Shown here: piece by piece, positions 40,416 through 41,585 of the stretch
Layout: every line of letters starts with the position of its first letter
Numbering within the stretch: the first letter of the stretch is position 1
Virus record (IMG/VR): IMGVR_UViG_3300025141_000231
Coordinates: 1 to 41,585 of that record
Reading direction: 5' to 3' (one strand)
From: a virus
Length of the DNA stretch: 41,585 nucleotides
Program-made: the position numbers and the translations under genes
Notes under the pieces: model-generated
Database searches by the model: none
What the model was told of the DNA's origin: nothing
What the model saw: only the letters and a program-made list of their open reading frames with translations

Positions 40416-41561
40416 CTATGTTGCTAATCCATTCATACTTAGTATCGCAATCAATCCAGGTACATTCTTTCGGACGTAAACGCCAGAGAAAAGTGTCTCG
40501 CACCGACCCCCGACATAAGCGATTGCCGACTCAATGTTTTTACTGATCTTGGGATCCGCGACCATCTCCTCTGAAGCTACTAGAATCAAAGAGCCGGCTG
40601 CTGCTTTACCCTTTGGTGGGGGGCATGCTGACCGATTCATGCAGTTGTGAAGTATCACCGATCCAAGCTTTCCAGTGTTAGGATCCTTGATCATCGTCGA
40701 GCCTACAAAGGCGCGACCGTCATTACCCAAGCACGTTTCCAGATCTTTACCATCAAAAGATTGGATCGGTGATTCTTCAGTGGAGAGTTTTAATACTTGG
40801 GCTAATGATTTTGCAAATTGTGTATTGGCGACAGGATACATGCCAAGCATGCCAATTCTGCCGCGGAGTAATCGTGTGGCGCGTTCGTTATCCAAAATGA
40901 TATGTGGATATTTGGCAGCATCGTTTGCCAAGGTTAACGCATTTCGAGCGATGGTGGGGTTAAGATTTTCTTGTGCGGTTGGCCAAGAAACTATATAAAC
41001 GACTTTACCAGAAGACTGAACGGAGCGCATATAACGCTCAAAGACAGGATGCAGAGCAGTGACAGAGCTACCGGTGCCGCCGCCGCCACCAGCAAGAACA
41101 AATAACCAATCAACTTTTCCAAGTTTGATGCGGAGAGCATCTTCAATAATCGCGCCATTTTGTGTAAATACCTCTTTTCCATAATCCACGTTTTTTCCAA
41201 TTCCGTCTGAATCAGGGATTAGTACGACATGGTCTTCTTCAACGTTTTTCGGAATGTCTTTGCCGGTGGTGTTCACCAAGAGTGTCTTGTTGAATCCCAA
41301 CTCTAGAAAAGCATTCGCCATTTTGTTGCCTCCGCCGCCGACGCCAACAAAGCCCACGTTCAATGAAGTGGGCGCTGTGTTTTCTGGGAGGAGATCTTCA
41401 TCAGAATATTCCATCTGGAGACCGAAGTCCTCAACCATTCCGAAATCTTCAGCGGCTACTTCTTCATGATAGTGGTCTTTCTCCTGGTTAAAGGAGGGAG
41501 GAGGCTCTGCGGGAGGCAGAAAATCAAACTCGTCTTTTTCGTCGTTTTTGTTGTCGCTCAT
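40416..41561 (-). CDS. Tubulin/FtsZ-superfamily GTPase
   Basis: 381 aa. Residues 69-381 follow FtsZ: T1 loop VGVGGGGNKMANAF (72-85), VNTTGKDI (96-103) at the T3 region, and the tubulin signature GGGGGTGSS (158-166). ATRLLRGRI then GMYPVANTQFAKSLAQVLKL (240-259) matches the base-contacting helix. FDGKDLETCL (269-278) aligns with the T7 loop NVDFADVRTVM, keeping both Asp residues (270, 273) that complete the GTPase site across subunits. So polymer-forming GTPase activity is expected. Residues 1-66 are an extra acidic, Pro-rich, disordered tail. It is the first gene of the block and 24 bases of leader are visible, with AAAGG before the ATG. Jumbo-phage PhuZ and plasmid TubZ show such proteins can position DNA or phage particles; whether it does this here is inferred. 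Confidence 0.85.
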   Translation of the reverse strand: MSDNKNDEKDEFDFLPPAEPPPSFNQEKDHYHEEVAAEDFGMVEDFGLQMEYSDEDLLPENTAPTSLNVGFVGVGGGGNKMANAFLELGFNKTLLVNTTGKDIPKNVEEDHVVLIPDSDGIGKNVDYGKEVFTQNGAIIEDALRIKLGKVDWLFVLAGGGGGTGSSVTALHPVFERYMRSVQSSGKVVYIVSWPTAQENLNPTIARNALTLANDAAKYPHIILDNERATRLLRGRIGMLGMYPVANTQFAKSLAQVLKLSTEESPIQSFDGKDLETCLGNDGRAFVGSTMIKDPNTGKLGSVILHNCMNRSACPPPKGKAAAGSLILVASEEMVADPKISKNIESAIAYVGGRCETLFSGVYVRKNVPGLIAILSMNGLAT

Positions 41562-41585
41562 TGGTTTACCTTTGCGTATCCTTCT

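Overview
This window is a contiguous piece of a tailed bacteriophage genome with T4-type (contractile-tail, myovirus) morphogenesis genes. Every supported gene lies on the minus strand, so transcription runs from high to low coordinates. Recognisable T4-like proteins are large terminase, portal, prohead protease, scaffold, major capsid protein, three neck/completion proteins, tail sheath, tail tube, a gp26-family baseplate/tail chaperone protein, tape measure and a gp53-like baseplate wedge. Strong Shine-Dalgarno sites, ATGA/TAATG gene overlaps, a textbook sigma70-type promoter and a phage copy of ribosomal protein bS21 point to a bacterial host. The mix of T4-like virion genes, a short family A DNA polymerase, bS21 and many small conserved-looking genes resembles uncultured marine T4-like phages, but that placement is from general recognition and was not searched.

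Layout in transcription order: (1) 41.56-40.4 kb, a tubulin/FtsZ-superfamily GTPase with a long acidic N-terminal tail. (2) 40.4-38.35 kb, small membrane and secreted proteins that look like a lysis cassette (holin-like and spanin-like), plus a protein with a T4 capsid-targeting-like N-terminus. (3) 38.36-35.68 kb, a zinc-ribbon protein, an unknown conserved-looking protein, an unlisted 53-aa gene, and large terminase. (4) 35.67-30.5 kb, portal, head-assembly unknowns, prohead protease and bS21. (5) 30.46-23.87 kb, a small structural protein and five consecutive fibre-like genes with shared N- and C-terminal modules. (6) 23.8-18.1 kb, scaffold, major capsid, a small capsid-neighbour protein and the neck proteins. 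(7) 18.2-4.37 kb, tail completion, sheath, tube, a gp26-like protein with a probable frameshifted extension, tape measure, baseplate proteins including a 1320-aa protein. (8) 4.35-0.19 kb, an unknown protein, a 394-aa family A DNA polymerase with no exonuclease domain, a second and very divergent tubulin/FtsZ-like protein, and a gp32-like ssDNA-binding protein. The window ends in tandem hairpins and the first codons of another gene.

Regulation: the late region is cut into units by hairpin terminators. Many intergenic gaps carry an octamer on the coding strand of the form ACTANTTA, often just after a terminator and 20-125 bp before the next start. It is the best candidate for this phage's late promoter. 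The replication end instead has a sigma70-like TTGACT-N17-TATACT promoter in front of the ssDNA-binding protein gene.

Most interesting points: two tubulin/FtsZ-like proteins, one with intact GTPase motifs and one that has lost the glycine signature and is translationally coupled to the DNA polymerase; a probable programmed frameshift on T7 just before the tape measure gene; a shared short N-terminal peptide on otherwise unrelated proteins that fits a capsid-targeting/protease-cleavage signal; and the terminator plus ACTANTTA modules.
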